Source of the DNA: PHBD01 sp964578535
GTDB lineage: Bacteria; Desulfobacterota; Syntrophia; Syntrophales; PHBD01
DNA length: 64,000 bases
Reading direction: 5' to 3'
Assembly (NCBI GenBank): GCA_964578535.1
Contig: CAZODI010000001.1
Coordinates: forward strand, 62,001-126,000
Shown in pieces: positions 10,533 to 19,324 of this stretch. Position 1 is the first letter of the stretch, and every line of letters begins with the position of its first letter. The position numbers were made by a program, and so were the translations under genes. Below the pieces are notes generated by a model. It had not been told where the DNA came from, ran no database searches, and saw only the letters and a program-made list of their open reading frames with translations.

Positions 10533-12329
10533 TCAGTCCGTGTCGGACTTCAGGACCGCCAGGAAGGCGCTCTGGGGGATGCTGACGTTTCCCACCATCT
10601 TCATGCGCTTCTTGCCCTTCTTCTGCTTCTCCAGGAGTTTCCGCTTCCGCGTGATGTCGCCGCCGTAGCACTTGGCGGTGACGTCCTTCCGGAAGGGGGT
10701 GATGGTGCTCCGGGATATGATTTCGCCCCCGATGGCCCCCTGGATGGCGATCTTGAACATCTGCCGGGGGATCTCGTCCTTCAGACGGTCGCAGGCCAGG
10801 ACGCCCCTGGCCCGGGCCCGGTCGCGGTGGACGATCTGGGAGAGGGCGTCGACCTTTTCCCCGTTCACCAGGATGTCCAGGAGCGCCAAATTGCTCTCGC
10901 GGTAGTCGATCACGTCGTAATCGAAGGAGCCGTATCCCTGGGTGATCGACTTGAAGCGATCGTAGAAGTCGTAGATGACCTCCGCCAGGGGCATCTCGTA
11001 GGTCAGCTCGGCCCGTCCCGGGCTCGGGTAGTTCAGGGTCGAGTTGACGGCTCGCTTCTCCATGCAGAGTTTCATGACGGCACCTAAGTAACGCTCAGGG
11101 AGCATCATCATGGCGCGGATGTAGGGCTCCTCGGAGCTTTCGATGGAGATGGGGTCCGGGTAATGGGACGGATTGTCCACGTCCACGACGGATCCGTCCT
11201 TCAGGGTGAAGCGATAGCGCACCGAGGGGACCGAGAGGATGATGGAGAGGTCGTATTCCCGTTCCAGGCGCTCCTGGACGACGTCCAGATGCAGGAGGCC
11301 CAGGAATCCGCACCGGAACCCCTGGCCCAGCGCGACGGAGGAGTCCTTCTCATAGACGAACGAGGCATCGTTGAGCCGGTACTTCTCCAGTGCGACGGCC
11401 AGGTCCTCGTAGTCGTCCGAGGCGATGGGGTAAATGGAGGCGAAGACGACGGGCTTGACCTCCTTGAATCCGGGAAGGGGGGCGTCGCAGGGCCGGGCGT
11501 CCAGGGTGATCGTGTCTCCCGTCCGTACATCGGCGACGGTCTTCACCCCAGCGATGATGTAACCCACTTCGCCCGCCGAGAGGGCGGGCCGCTTTTCCCG
11601 ACTCAGCAGGAAACGTCCCACCTCCTCGACCCGGTAGGTTGTTCCGTTATACATGAAGCGAATCGTGTCCCCGCTTTTCACCGTGCCGTCGAAGACCCGG
11701 CAGTGGATGACGGTGCCCCGGAAGGCGTCGTACTGGGCGTCGAAGATCAGGGCTGCCAGGGGGGTCTCCGGGTTTCCCCGGGGCGGCGGGATCCGCTCCA
11801 CCACGGCCTCCAGGATCGCCTCGATGCCGATACCCTCCTTGGCGGAACAGCGCAATGCATGGTCGGGATTCAGCCCCAGTTCCGCGTCGATCTGTTCCAG
11901 GACGCGCTCCACATCCGCCGCGGGCAGGTCGATCTTGTTGATGACCGGGATGATCTCCAGATTGTGCTCCAGCGCCAGGTACAGGTTGGCCAGGGTCTGG
12001 GCCTGGACCCCCTGGGCCGCGTCGATCAGGAGTAGAACCCCTTCGCAGGAAGCCAGGGAACGGGAGACTTCGTAAGAGAAGTCCACGTGCCCCGGCGTGT
12101 CGATCAGGTTGAGTACGTAGTCCCGGTCGTCTTTCGCCCGGTAGGGCAGGGTGATGGCCTGGCTCTTGATCGTGATGCCCCGTTCCCGCTCGATGTCCAT
12201 GCTGTCGAGGATTTGATCCTGGAAATTCCGGTCGTCGCAGACGCCGGTGTGTTGGATCAGCCGGTCCGCCAGGGTGGACTTTCCGTGGTCGATATGGGCG
12301 ATGATGCTGAAATTGCGGATGGTTTCCAT
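10533..12329 (-). CDS. lepA: Elongation factor 4 (LepA)
   Basis: The 598-residue length matches EF4, a ribosome-associated GTPase that back-translocates stalled ribosomes. It begins METIRNFSIIAHIDHGKSTLADRL, containing the P-loop, followed by DTPGHVDF and NKIDLP, and ends in the LepA-specific C-terminal domain (DVTAKCYGGDITRKRKLL). The start at 12329 is the usual one for the family. It leads the lepA-hemW pair. Confidence 0.97.
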   Translation of the reverse strand: METIRNFSIIAHIDHGKSTLADRLIQHTGVCDDRNFQDQILDSMDIERERGITIKSQAITLPYRAKDDRDYVLNLIDTPGHVDFSYEVSRSLASCEGVLLLIDAAQGVQAQTLANLYLALEHNLEIIPVINKIDLPAADVERVLEQIDAELGLNPDHALRCSAKEGIGIEAILEAVVERIPPPRGNPETPLAALIFDAQYDAFRGTVIHCRVFDGTVKSGDTIRFMYNGTTYRVEEVGRFLLSREKRPALSAGEVGYIIAGVKTVADVRTGDTITLDARPCDAPLPGFKEVKPVVFASIYPIASDDYEDLAVALEKYRLNDASFVYEKDSSVALGQGFRCGFLGLLHLDVVQERLEREYDLSIILSVPSVRYRFTLKDGSVVDVDNPSHYPDPISIESSEEPYIRAMMMLPERYLGAVMKLCMEKRAVNSTLNYPSPGRAELTYEMPLAEVIYDFYDRFKSITQGYGSFDYDVIDYRESNLALLDILVNGEKVDALSQIVHRDRARARGVLACDRLKDEIPRQMFKIAIQGAIGGEIISRSTITPFRKDVTAKCYGGDITRKRKLLEKQKKGKKRMKMVGNVSIPQSAFLAVLKSDTD

Positions 12330-12656
12330 AAGCTCCCTTCGAGGCGCCCTTCCTTACTAAAGCCGCGGGGTTTTGTCAATGCGTCCAGGGGGGCCGGATA
12401 TCCTTGGTTTGGGTGGGAATAGAGCCGCCCTCTCCCGGGATCGGCACCTGCATGGACAACCACGATATGTTCGATTGCCCGGAGGAAAGGTGAAACCGCC
12501 GGAGTCGGAAGACGGTGCGGTCCCTAACGGGGCGGAAAGCGGAGGGCTGGAAGACCGGCGGATGTATCCGCACGGGGCAGGGGCCGTCGGGCATGCGGCC
12601 CCGTGCAGGAGAGAACGTTTGCTCTTCGTGTCGGTTGCGGTTCGCTGGACGGCAGG
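12330..12656. other. Intergenic region with a GC-rich stem-loop
   Basis: These 327 bases separate the lipoprotein gene from lepA, both on the minus strand. GCACGGGGC (12570-12578) pairs with GCCCCGTGC (12598-12606) around a 19-base loop, but no T-run follows on either strand, so a simple intrinsic terminator is not supported. The lepA promoter should lie here; I cannot point to it. Confidence 0.4.
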
Positions 12657-13571
12657 TCAGGGTGTTTTTTGAAAGCTTACCGTCATGGGATTCCTGAGCT
12701 CAAACTTCAGCCCCTCGACCTTGTGGAACATCGCCTTCATATCAGCGAAGGACTCGGGCTTCCCGACGGTCATCTTCTTCATCAGTTCCTGGTTGCCGAG
12801 GATTTTCTCGAAATCGAGGTCCATGAGGGTAAGATCCCTGTCCGCCCGCCAGGTGGCATTGGTCTCAACGATGGAACCTTCGATCCGGACGGAGACGCTC
12901 ATCCGCATGCCCTTAAAGAGGGCCTGCATCATCTCGAGGGTTTTGGGATCCATGGGCTGCTCCGGGGCGGCGGTTTCTTTCTTCCCGGTGTCCTGGACCG
13001 CCTTCTCCTTGTTCGTGTCCTTTGCCTTCTCCGGCAGACGGACGGTCAGCAGGGCCGGGGTGCCGCCGGTGGCCTTGGTGAACTCGAAGCGAATGGCGTC
13101 GTCGGCGCTGTCTTTTTCTTCCGGTTTGCCCTCCGGGGCTGCCGTTCCGTGGCTCTTGTCCTTGCCGATCCGAATCTGACGGATATCGTCAAAAGCGTAT
13201 ACGGCACGGTAGCCCGCCGCCTCTTCCGTCTTCTCCGGCACGGCCGACACGAAGCGGACGCCGGAACCGAACAGGGACGACTTCTTCTTCGCGTCCTCCA
13301 TCATCTTGGCGATCTCGTCCGGTTTCTCCGCTTTCTTGTCTTTTGCGGTGTCCTTCTTCGGACCGGCGTCCGTTTTCTCCTCGGGGCTCTCCTTCTCCCC
13401 CGCATCCGCCATGCTCTCCATAAATTCCTTGACGGTGTTGGAGATAAGAAGCTTTTCCTCGATGGTTCCGGTTCCGTCGGGACGCACGGAAACGCGGATG
13501 TCGTCCTGGACACATCCCTGCAGCAGCAGGGGCAGCAGGGCGATGAAGCCGACGGTGATCAAGCGTTTCAT
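12657..13571 (-). CDS. Predicted lipoprotein, function unknown
   Basis: I do not recognise the family. The start at 13571 has a good ribosome site (GGGAGG) and gives a 304-residue product whose N-terminus is a lipoprotein signal: Lys-Arg, a hydrophobic run and lipobox LLQG-C with Cys20. The mature part begins DDIRVSVRPDGTGTIEEK, like membrane-anchored proteins with a beta-rich DUF-type fold. It then carries two hydrophilic Lys/Glu-rich stretches (about residues 60-100 and 150-200) of low complexity. It is probably anchored in an envelope membrane. It stands alone between the adk terminator and lepA. Confidence 0.7.
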   Translation of the reverse strand: MKRLITVGFIALLPLLLQGCVQDDIRVSVRPDGTGTIEEKLLISNTVKEFMESMADAGEKESPEEKTDAGPKKDTAKDKKAEKPDEIAKMMEDAKKKSSLFGSGVRFVSAVPEKTEEAAGYRAVYAFDDIRQIRIGKDKSHGTAAPEGKPEEKDSADDAIRFEFTKATGGTPALLTVRLPEKAKDTNKEKAVQDTGKKETAAPEQPMDPKTLEMMQALFKGMRMSVSVRIEGSIVETNATWRADRDLTLMDLDFEKILGNQELMKKMTVGKPESFADMKAMFHKVEGLKFELRNPMTVSFQKTP

Positions 13572-13644
13572 GAAACCTCCCGGAACCTTCGATATGATGA
13601 AGTACGGAATGGCATCCTTTTCATCATAAAACCATGATGCTGGC

Positions 13645-13680
13645 AAGAAAAGAAAAGCCCTCCCGGAAGCCGGGAGGGCC
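13645..13680 (-). terminator. Rho-independent terminator after adk
   Basis: Read on the minus strand, GCCCTCCCGG and CCGGGAGGGC form a stem with a short loop, followed by TTTTCTTTTCTT. It lies about 30 bases after the adk stop codon and separates adk from the lipoprotein gene. Confidence 0.88.
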
Positions 13681-13709
13681 GATATTTCCAGACAAGGAGC
13701 GGGAAGCGG

Positions 13710-14384
13710 TTATCCCAGTTTCTTCAGCAGATCTTCGGAGACTTCCTTGACGCCTGCCGTTCCGTCCACTCCGATGACTTTGGTGCGCTCCTTGAAGAAG
13801 TTCACCGCCGCCAGGGAGCCCGTTTTCGTGTCGTAGTAGATGCCGTGACGCTTGTCGATGGCGTCCTCGTCCTGGTCGTCGGCGCGGGCCGTCAGGGTCT
13901 CGCAGCCGCAGACCCGGCACACCGGCTTGCCGTCCTTCTCGGCCGGCTTGATGGCGTCGATGAAGATGTTGTTGGGATGGTTGTTGTCGTTGGCGCAGAG
14001 CCTCCGGCCCATGATGCGCTGCTTCGCGATCTTCCGGTCCAGGAGGATCTCAATGACGAAGTCGAGCTTCATGCCCGCTGCCTGCAGGGCCTTCCAGAGG
14101 GCCTCGGCCTGTGCCAGGTTTCTCGGGAAGCCGTCCAGGAGCCAGCCCTTCTTGCAGTCGTCTTCCTGAAGGCGGCTCAGGATCATGGGAACGGTGATCT
14201 CGTCGGGGACCAGCTCTCCCTTGTCGATGAAGGCCTTTGCCTTCATGCCCAGCTCCGTACCGCCCTTGATATTCTGGCGGAAGATGACTCCTGTCTCGAT
14301 GTGGGGCACGCCGAACTTCTTCTGGACGATGGCGCCCTGGGTGCCCTTGCCGCTGCCGTTGGGTCCGAAAATAAGAATGTTCAT
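13710..14384 (-). CDS. adk: Adenylate kinase with zinc-type lid
   Basis: Adenylate kinase equilibrates ATP + AMP and 2 ADP. The start at 14384 has a clear ribosome site (AAGGAG) and gives a 224-residue product beginning MNILIFGPNGSGKGTQG, the P-loop. It continues with the AMP-binding region (TGVIFRQNIKGGTELG), DGFPRN, and RRLC with a Cys-rich lid (C..N..CRVCGC) that probably binds zinc, and the Arg-Asp motif TARADDQDEDAIDKR. The lid is a little longer than usual. An intrinsic terminator follows. Confidence 0.94.
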   Translation of the reverse strand: MNILIFGPNGSGKGTQGAIVQKKFGVPHIETGVIFRQNIKGGTELGMKAKAFIDKGELVPDEITVPMILSRLQEDDCKKGWLLDGFPRNLAQAEALWKALQAAGMKLDFVIEILLDRKIAKQRIMGRRLCANDNNHPNNIFIDAIKPAEKDGKPVCRVCGCETLTARADDQDEDAIDKRHGIYYDTKTGSLAAVNFFKERTKVIGVDGTAGVKEVSEDLLKKLG

Positions 14385-14561
14385 GCGGGAACTCCTTTCG
14401 TCTTTATGAGACCCCGGAACACTTCCGGATCCGACTCGCGGCGTCGGACTCTTTTGGTTGGGATTCTCCGGGGGGACTCTGCGGTGCGGGAGCCTTATAA
14501 CCAATCCGGGTCGAGTTGGCAACGGGAAAATGCGGCGGACCGCCGCATCGGTTCAGTGGCC

Positions 14562-14753
14562 TCAGCCGGGGCTGCAGGAGGTGGCGGCGCAGGAGCCGCA
14601 GCCCGATTTCCCTCCGGCGAAGGCCGACATCATTTTTCGAATCTTCTTCGATCGGCAGGACGGGCAGGAGAGATCCGATTCCCGGTCGCTCGGGCGGACC
14701 AGGAGTTCAAAGTGCTCTTTGCATTTCCGGCATTCGTATTCGTAGATGGGCAT
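14562..14753 (-). CDS. FmdB-family zinc ribbon protein
   Basis: A 63-residue protein with the FmdB/CxxC_CxxC_SSSS pattern: MPIYEYECRKCKEHFELL, then CPSC, then a Gly/Ser/Cys-rich tail (GCGSCAATSC). The two CxxC pairs should bind one zinc. Members were first noted as regulators of formamidase in Methylophilus, but most have no established function. No strong ribosome site precedes the ATG. It lies upstream of adk on the same strand, with a gap of about 180 bases. Confidence 0.85.
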   Translation of the reverse strand: MPIYEYECRKCKEHFELLVRPSDRESDLSCPSCRSKKIRKMMSAFAGGKSGCGSCAATSCSPG

Positions 14754-15038
14754 GGCGGTTTCTTGGCATCCTTTGGATTTTCCCGATCCGGAGTCGCCCG
14801 TGACGACGGCTTCCCGTTCCCGGGAATGGCTGAAATGTATGGTACTGCCTGCGAAATGTCAAGAATTCCGGGTTCAGGCGGAGGATGGCCTTGCGATGGG
14901 CGGGAGACGGATACCCAGCTGCGAAACTCCCTGTGAAACTCCCTGCGTTGACGCCGTCCGGACCCTGTGGTACAAAGCCTGCCGGCGGATCCCGGCAATG
15001 GCAGGCGGCCCGGGAAAACACCCGCCAGGAGGCTTTTC

Positions 15039-16220
15039 ATGGCCATCTCCCGGAAGATCCAATCCTTCATTTCACAGTCTTCCTGGATTCGCAAAATGTT
15101 CGAAGAGGGCGTCCGGCTCAGGCAGATCCATGGTGCCGAGAACGTCTACGACTTCAGCCTCGGGAACCCGAACGTGGACCCCCCGGCGGTTTTCAAGGAA
15201 GAACTGCGGCACCTTGCCGCCCGGGAAACGGAGGGAATGCACGGGTACATGCCCAATGCCGGCTACCCGGATACCCGCCGGGCCGTGGCGGACCATCTCT
15301 CCGGGATCCACGGGGTCGCCCTGACGGCGGATCATGTCGTCATGACCTGCGGGGCCGGCGGTGCGCTCAACGTGATCCTGAAATCGCTCCTGGATCCGGG
15401 GGACGAGGTCGTCGTCCCGACTCCCTTTTTCGTGGAGTATCGATTTTATGCGGACAACGCCGGCGGAGTCCTGAAGCTGGTTCCGACGAAACCCGACTTT
15501 TCGCTGGACCTGGAGGCCATGGCCGCGGCCGTCAACGACAAGACGAAGGCCGTCCTCATCAACTCGCCCAACAACCCGACCGGCCGCGTGTACGACGAGG
15601 CCTCCATCGGCGCCCTCGCAAAGCTGTTGACGGAAAAAAGCCGGGAACTGGGGAGACAGGTCTACCTTGTGTCCGACGAGCCCTACCGGGAACTGGTCTA
15701 TGACGGCGTCAAGGTCCCCAGCATCCTGGCGGCCTACGGAAACAGCATCGTGGCGACGTCCTACTCGAAGAGCCTTTCCCTGCCCGGGGAGAGGATCGGC
15801 TTCATCGCCGTCAGCCCTTCCGCCGAGCCGATGGAAGACCTCCTGGGCGCCTTGGTCCTGTGCAACCGCATCCTCGGCTTCGTCAACGCCCCCGCCCTGA
15901 TGCAGCGGGTGATTGCCCGCCTCCAGGGAGTCCAGGTGGACGCCGGCATCTACCGGAGAAAACGGGACCTCCTGTACGAGGGGCTCGTCAAGGCCGGCTA
16001 CGAGGTGACGAAACCGGAGGGGGCCTTCTATCTCTTTCCCAGAAGCCCCATAGAGGACGACGTGGCCTTTGTCCGGGCCCTCCAGGAGAAGAGGATCCTG
16101 ACTGTGCCCGGAAGCGGCTTCGGCGGTCCTGGGCATTTCCGCATCGCCTACTGCGTCGACGACCGGACCATCTCAGGCGCCCTGGACGGGTTCGCCGAGG
16201 TCCGGCGCGCATATCGCTGA
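15039..16220 (+). CDS. PLP-dependent class I/II aminotransferase
   Basis: A 393-residue fold-type I aminotransferase. The ATG at 15039 follows AGGAGG by 7 bases. Seen motifs are YDFSLGNPNVDPP near the N-terminus, INSPNNPTGRVY with its substrate and PLP contacts, SDEPYRELVYDG, SYSKSLSLPGERIGF with the Schiff-base Lys, and a C-terminal FRIAYCVDD with the substrate-carboxylate Arg. This is the pattern of aspartate-type aminotransferases, but the substrate cannot be told. It is a single-gene unit followed by a stem-loop. Confidence 0.88.
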   Translation: MAISRKIQSFISQSSWIRKMFEEGVRLRQIHGAENVYDFSLGNPNVDPPAVFKEELRHLAARETEGMHGYMPNAGYPDTRRAVADHLSGIHGVALTADHVVMTCGAGGALNVILKSLLDPGDEVVVPTPFFVEYRFYADNAGGVLKLVPTKPDFSLDLEAMAAAVNDKTKAVLINSPNNPTGRVYDEASIGALAKLLTEKSRELGRQVYLVSDEPYRELVYDGVKVPSILAAYGNSIVATSYSKSLSLPGERIGFIAVSPSAEPMEDLLGALVLCNRILGFVNAPALMQRVIARLQGVQVDAGIYRRKRDLLYEGLVKAGYEVTKPEGAFYLFPRSPIEDDVAFVRALQEKRILTVPGSGFGGPGHFRIAYCVDDRTISGALDGFAEVRRAYR

Positions 16221-16221
16221 A

Positions 16222-16260
16222 AAAAAGCCGGGAGTGGTTTCTTAACCCGCTCCCGGTTTC
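16222..16260. terminator. Probable bidirectional terminator after the aminotransferase gene
   Basis: CCGGGAG (16228-16234) and CTCCCGG (16250-16256) make a 7-bp stem. It is flanked by A residues on the left and TTT on the right, so it could stop transcription in either direction, better on the minus strand. Confidence 0.6.
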
Positions 16261-16346
16261 CTTAACCTTCCGGTTTCCTTCCGGAAATGAAAAGCTCTCC
16301 CTTCCCCGAGGATAGGCTGCCCCTTCCCCGCTCTCCTTTTTTCCCC

Positions 16347-16375
16347 TTGATTGCACCAATATGTAGTGGTAAAAG
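16347..16375 (+). promoter_or_regulatory. Candidate nrdD promoter overlapped by an NrdR box
   Basis: TTGATT (16347-16352) and TAAAAG (16370-16375) are 17 bases apart. The spacer is almost exactly the first NrdR-like box, so a repressor bound there would block RNA polymerase. Both hexamers match consensus at 4 of 6 positions. Confidence 0.45.
16354..16369 (+). promoter_or_regulatory. NrdR-like box 1
   Basis: CACCAATATGTAGTGG is an imperfect 16-bp palindrome of the NrdR-box type (ACACTATATATTGTGT-like). It lies about 90 bases before nrdD and 32 bases from a second box. NrdR is the zinc-finger/ATP-cone repressor of ribonucleotide reductase genes. No nrdR gene is in the window. Confidence 0.65.
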
Positions 16376-16385
16376 AGAGCCTCTA

Positions 16386-16401
16386 CCCCAATATGTTGGG
16401 T
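16386..16401 (+). promoter_or_regulatory. NrdR-like box 2
   Basis: CCCCAATATGTTGGGT shares the CCAATATGT core with box 1 and is 32 bases downstream of it, about three helical turns, the usual phasing of tandem NrdR boxes. It ends 54 bases before the nrdD start codon. Confidence 0.65.
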
Positions 16402-16455
16402 GATTCTTCGTTATTCCAATCATCGGTCCATTTATAAAAAGCGGAGGGAATTTCC

Positions 16456-18546
16456 ATGCGCGGGAAGATCAGGAAGCGGGATGGGCGGCTCGTCAAATTC
16501 AATGCCGAGAAAATCACGAACGCCATCGCCAGGGCCGGGGAGGCGACGGGGGAATTCGACGAGAAGGCCGCCCGCAAGCTCACCATCCGGGTCCTCAACC
16601 TGGCGGAAAAACTCTACAACGGCAACATCATAACCGTGGAGGACGCCCAGGACATCGTCGAGGAAGTGCTCCTCGATTCCCCCTACCGCAAGACCGCCAA
16701 GGCCTACATCATCTACCGGGACCAGCATGCCCGGTTGCGGGAAATCACCCAGAAGATGGAAGTGGACCTGGTCGACCAGTACCTCAAGAAGAAAGACTGG
16801 AAAATTAACGAAAACAGCAATATGGACTATTCCCTCCAGGGGCTCAACAACTACATCTCCTCGGAGGTGAGCAAGGTCTACTGGCTGAACGAGATCTATT
16901 CCCCGGAGATCCGCAAGGCCCACTCGGACGGGGATTTCCATATCCACGACCTCTCCCTCCTCTCGGTTTACTGCGTCGGCTGGGACCTCTACGACCTGCT
17001 TCTGGAAGGCTTCCGCGGCGTCTCCGGGAAGGTGGAGAGCCGGCCCGCCAAGCACCTCCGGAGCGCCCTGGGGCAGATCGTCAACTTCTTCTACACCCTG
17101 CAGGGCGAGGCGGCAGGCGCCCAGGCCTTCTCCAATTTCGACACCCTGCTGGCGCCCTTCATTCGCTACGACAACCTCGAATACATCGAGATCAAGCAGG
17201 CCCTCCAGGAATTTATCTTCAACATCAACGTCCCCACCCGGGTGGGCTTCCAGACGCCCTTCACGAACGTCACCCTCGACGTGACGGTGCCCCGGTACTA
17301 CCGGGACCAGTCCGTCATCATCGGCGGCCAGCCCCAGAAAGAGGTCTACGGAGACTTTCAGAAGGAGATGAATCTCTTCAACCGGGCCTTCCTGGAGGTG
17401 ATGGCGGAAGGGGACGCCAAGGGAAGAGTGTTCACGTTTCCCATCCCGACCTACAACGTCACCAAGAATTTCAACTGGGAAGACCCGAACCTCACCAGCC
17501 TCTGGGAGATGACGGCCAAGTACGGCGTTCCCTACTTCTCCAACTTCATCAACTCCGACATGAATCCGGAAGATGCCCGGAGCATGTGCTGCCGGCTCCG
17601 CATCGACAACCGCGAACTGGAAAAGCGGGGCGGCGGTCTCTTCGGCTCCAACCCCCTGACGGGCTCCATCGGCGTCATCACCATCAACATGCCCCGAATC
17701 GGCTACCTGTCCAAGTCGGAGGAAGAGTTCCTCCAGCGTCTGGAACGGTTGATGAGTGTCGCCCGGGAGAGCCTGGAGACGAAGCGCAAGGTCCTGGAAA
17801 ACTTTACCGACGGGAACCTGTACCCCTACACGAGACATTACCTGCGCAAGATCAAGGAGCGCTTCGGCGAATACTGGAAAAACCACTTTTCCACCATCGG
17901 CCTGGTGGGGATGAACGAGGCCTGCCAGAACCTGCTGGGGGAGAACCTCGCCAGTCCCGAGGGCCAGCGGTTCACGAAGAAGGTCCTCGACTTCATGCGG
18001 GACCGGCTGGTTCACTTCCAGCGCCAGACGGGAAACAACTACAACCTGGAATCGACGCCCGCCGAGGGGACCAGCTACCGGCTGGCCAAGATCGACAAGG
18101 AAAAGTATCCCGAGATCCTCTGCGCCAATGAGCGGCGATACCAGGAAGAAAAGGCGGAGCCCTTCTATACGAACTCGACCCAGCTTCCGGTGAATTACAC
18201 CGACGACATCTTTGAGGCCCTGGACCTGCAGGACGAGATCCAGTCGAAGTATACCGGGGGCACGGTCTTCCATACGTTTGCCGGGGAGCGCGTCGACGAT
18301 CCGGAGGCCGTCAAGAGCCTCGTCCGAAAAGTCTGCACCCGCTATCACCTTCCGTACCTGACCTTTACGCCCACCTTCAGCGTCTGCCCGTCCCACGGGT
18401 ACCTGAAGGGGGAGCAGGAGGAATGCCCGGAGTGCCAGTCGCCCTGCGAGATCTATTCCCGGGTGGTGGGGTACCTGCGGCCGGTCCAGCAGTGGAACAA
18501 GGGCAAGCAGGCGGAGTTCCAGCTGAGAACGGAATACGGGTTCTGA
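16456..18546 (+). CDS. nrdD: Anaerobic (class III) ribonucleoside-triphosphate reductase
   Basis: NrdD reduces ribonucleoside triphosphates to deoxy forms without oxygen, using a glycyl radical. The 696-residue protein starts with an ATP-cone (RKRDGRLVKFNAEKITNAI). The C-terminus has the four zinc Cys ligands (CPSH..., CPECQSPC; about residues 640-662) just before RVVGY, whose Gly is the predicted radical site. The ATG at 16456 follows GGAGGG. The activase gene comes 31 bases later. The tandem NrdR boxes upstream suggest repression when dNTP/ATP is plentiful. Confidence 0.95.
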   Translation: MRGKIRKRDGRLVKFNAEKITNAIARAGEATGEFDEKAARKLTIRVLNLAEKLYNGNIITVEDAQDIVEEVLLDSPYRKTAKAYIIYRDQHARLREITQKMEVDLVDQYLKKKDWKINENSNMDYSLQGLNNYISSEVSKVYWLNEIYSPEIRKAHSDGDFHIHDLSLLSVYCVGWDLYDLLLEGFRGVSGKVESRPAKHLRSALGQIVNFFYTLQGEAAGAQAFSNFDTLLAPFIRYDNLEYIEIKQALQEFIFNINVPTRVGFQTPFTNVTLDVTVPRYYRDQSVIIGGQPQKEVYGDFQKEMNLFNRAFLEVMAEGDAKGRVFTFPIPTYNVTKNFNWEDPNLTSLWEMTAKYGVPYFSNFINSDMNPEDARSMCCRLRIDNRELEKRGGGLFGSNPLTGSIGVITINMPRIGYLSKSEEEFLQRLERLMSVARESLETKRKVLENFTDGNLYPYTRHYLRKIKERFGEYWKNHFSTIGLVGMNEACQNLLGENLASPEGQRFTKKVLDFMRDRLVHFQRQTGNNYNLESTPAEGTSYRLAKIDKEKYPEILCANERRYQEEKAEPFYTNSTQLPVNYTDDIFEALDLQDEIQSKYTGGTVFHTFAGERVDDPEAVKSLVRKVCTRYHLPYLTFTPTFSVCPSHGYLKGEQEECPECQSPCEIYSRVVGYLRPVQQWNKGKQAEFQLRTEYGF

Positions 18547-18577
18547 GCGGGCGAATGCAGGGAGTATCGATCTCGAA

Positions 18578-19264
18578 ATGAAAATCGGCGGTTTTCAGAA
18601 GGTTTCCCTGATCGATTATCCCGGGCGGATCAGTGCCGTCGTCTTCACCCAGGGATGCAATTTCCGCTGCCCTTTCTGCCATAACCCGGAGCTGGTCGAT
18701 CCGGAGCGGTTCGAGCCGGTACTGGACGAGGCGGAAATCCTCGGTTTCCTGGAACAGCGGAAGGGCAAGTTGGACGGGGTGTCCATCACCGGCGGCGAGC
18801 CGACGCTCCAGCCGGACCTGGCGGCGTTTGCCGCCCGTCTGAAAGAGATGGAATTCCTGGTGAAGATCGACACCAACGGCTCGCGTCCGGAAGTCCTGAA
18901 GGAGCTGATCGAAGGGCGGCTGGTCGATTTTCTGGCCATGGACGTCAAGGGACCCCTGAAAAAGTATGATGCCCTGACGGGCGTCCGGAACAGCGGCGGG
19001 AATATCCGGGAGAGCATCGCCCTCATCATGGCCTCCGGTATACCCTGTGAATTCCGCACCACCGTTGTGCCCTCCCTCCTTGTCGAACGGGATTTCCGGG
19101 AAATCGGGAAACTCGTGGAGAAAGCCTCCCGTTTTGTGCTACAGAGGTACGCGCGTACGAAACAGCTCGATCCCGCCGTTCCTCCACCCGGCACCGAACC
19201 GCCGGATCTGGAGAAATGTGCGGAGATCCTGAAGCAGCATGTATCTCTGGTCCGGATCCGCTGA
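18578..19264 (+). CDS. nrdG: Anaerobic ribonucleotide reductase activating protein (radical SAM)
   Basis: This 228-residue radical SAM enzyme uses SAM and a 4Fe-4S cluster to create the glycyl radical on NrdD. The cluster motif CNFRCPFC lies at about residues 28-35, preceded by SLIDYPGRISAVVFTQG, and followed by SITGGEPTLQ and the MDVKGPLKKY region. It resembles the longer activase type (often named NrdG2) found in anaerobes. It follows nrdD closely on the same strand, which supports the pairing. Confidence 0.92.
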   Translation: MKIGGFQKVSLIDYPGRISAVVFTQGCNFRCPFCHNPELVDPERFEPVLDEAEILGFLEQRKGKLDGVSITGGEPTLQPDLAAFAARLKEMEFLVKIDTNGSRPEVLKELIEGRLVDFLAMDVKGPLKKYDALTGVRNSGGNIRESIALIMASGIPCEFRTTVVPSLLVERDFREIGKLVEKASRFVLQRYARTKQLDPAVPPPGTEPPDLEKCAEILKQHVSLVRIR

Positions 19265-19324
19265 GTTCCGGTTTCTTCCCCCGAGTCGGCCGGTGGCGCC
19301 GGCAATCGCCCGTGAGGTATTTCC

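Noticed and set aside
16221..16455. Possible cobalamin riboswitch before the ribonucleotide reductase gene
   Set aside because: NrdD is a B12-independent glycyl-radical enzyme and no B12-box was seen. The palindromic elements fit NrdR boxes.
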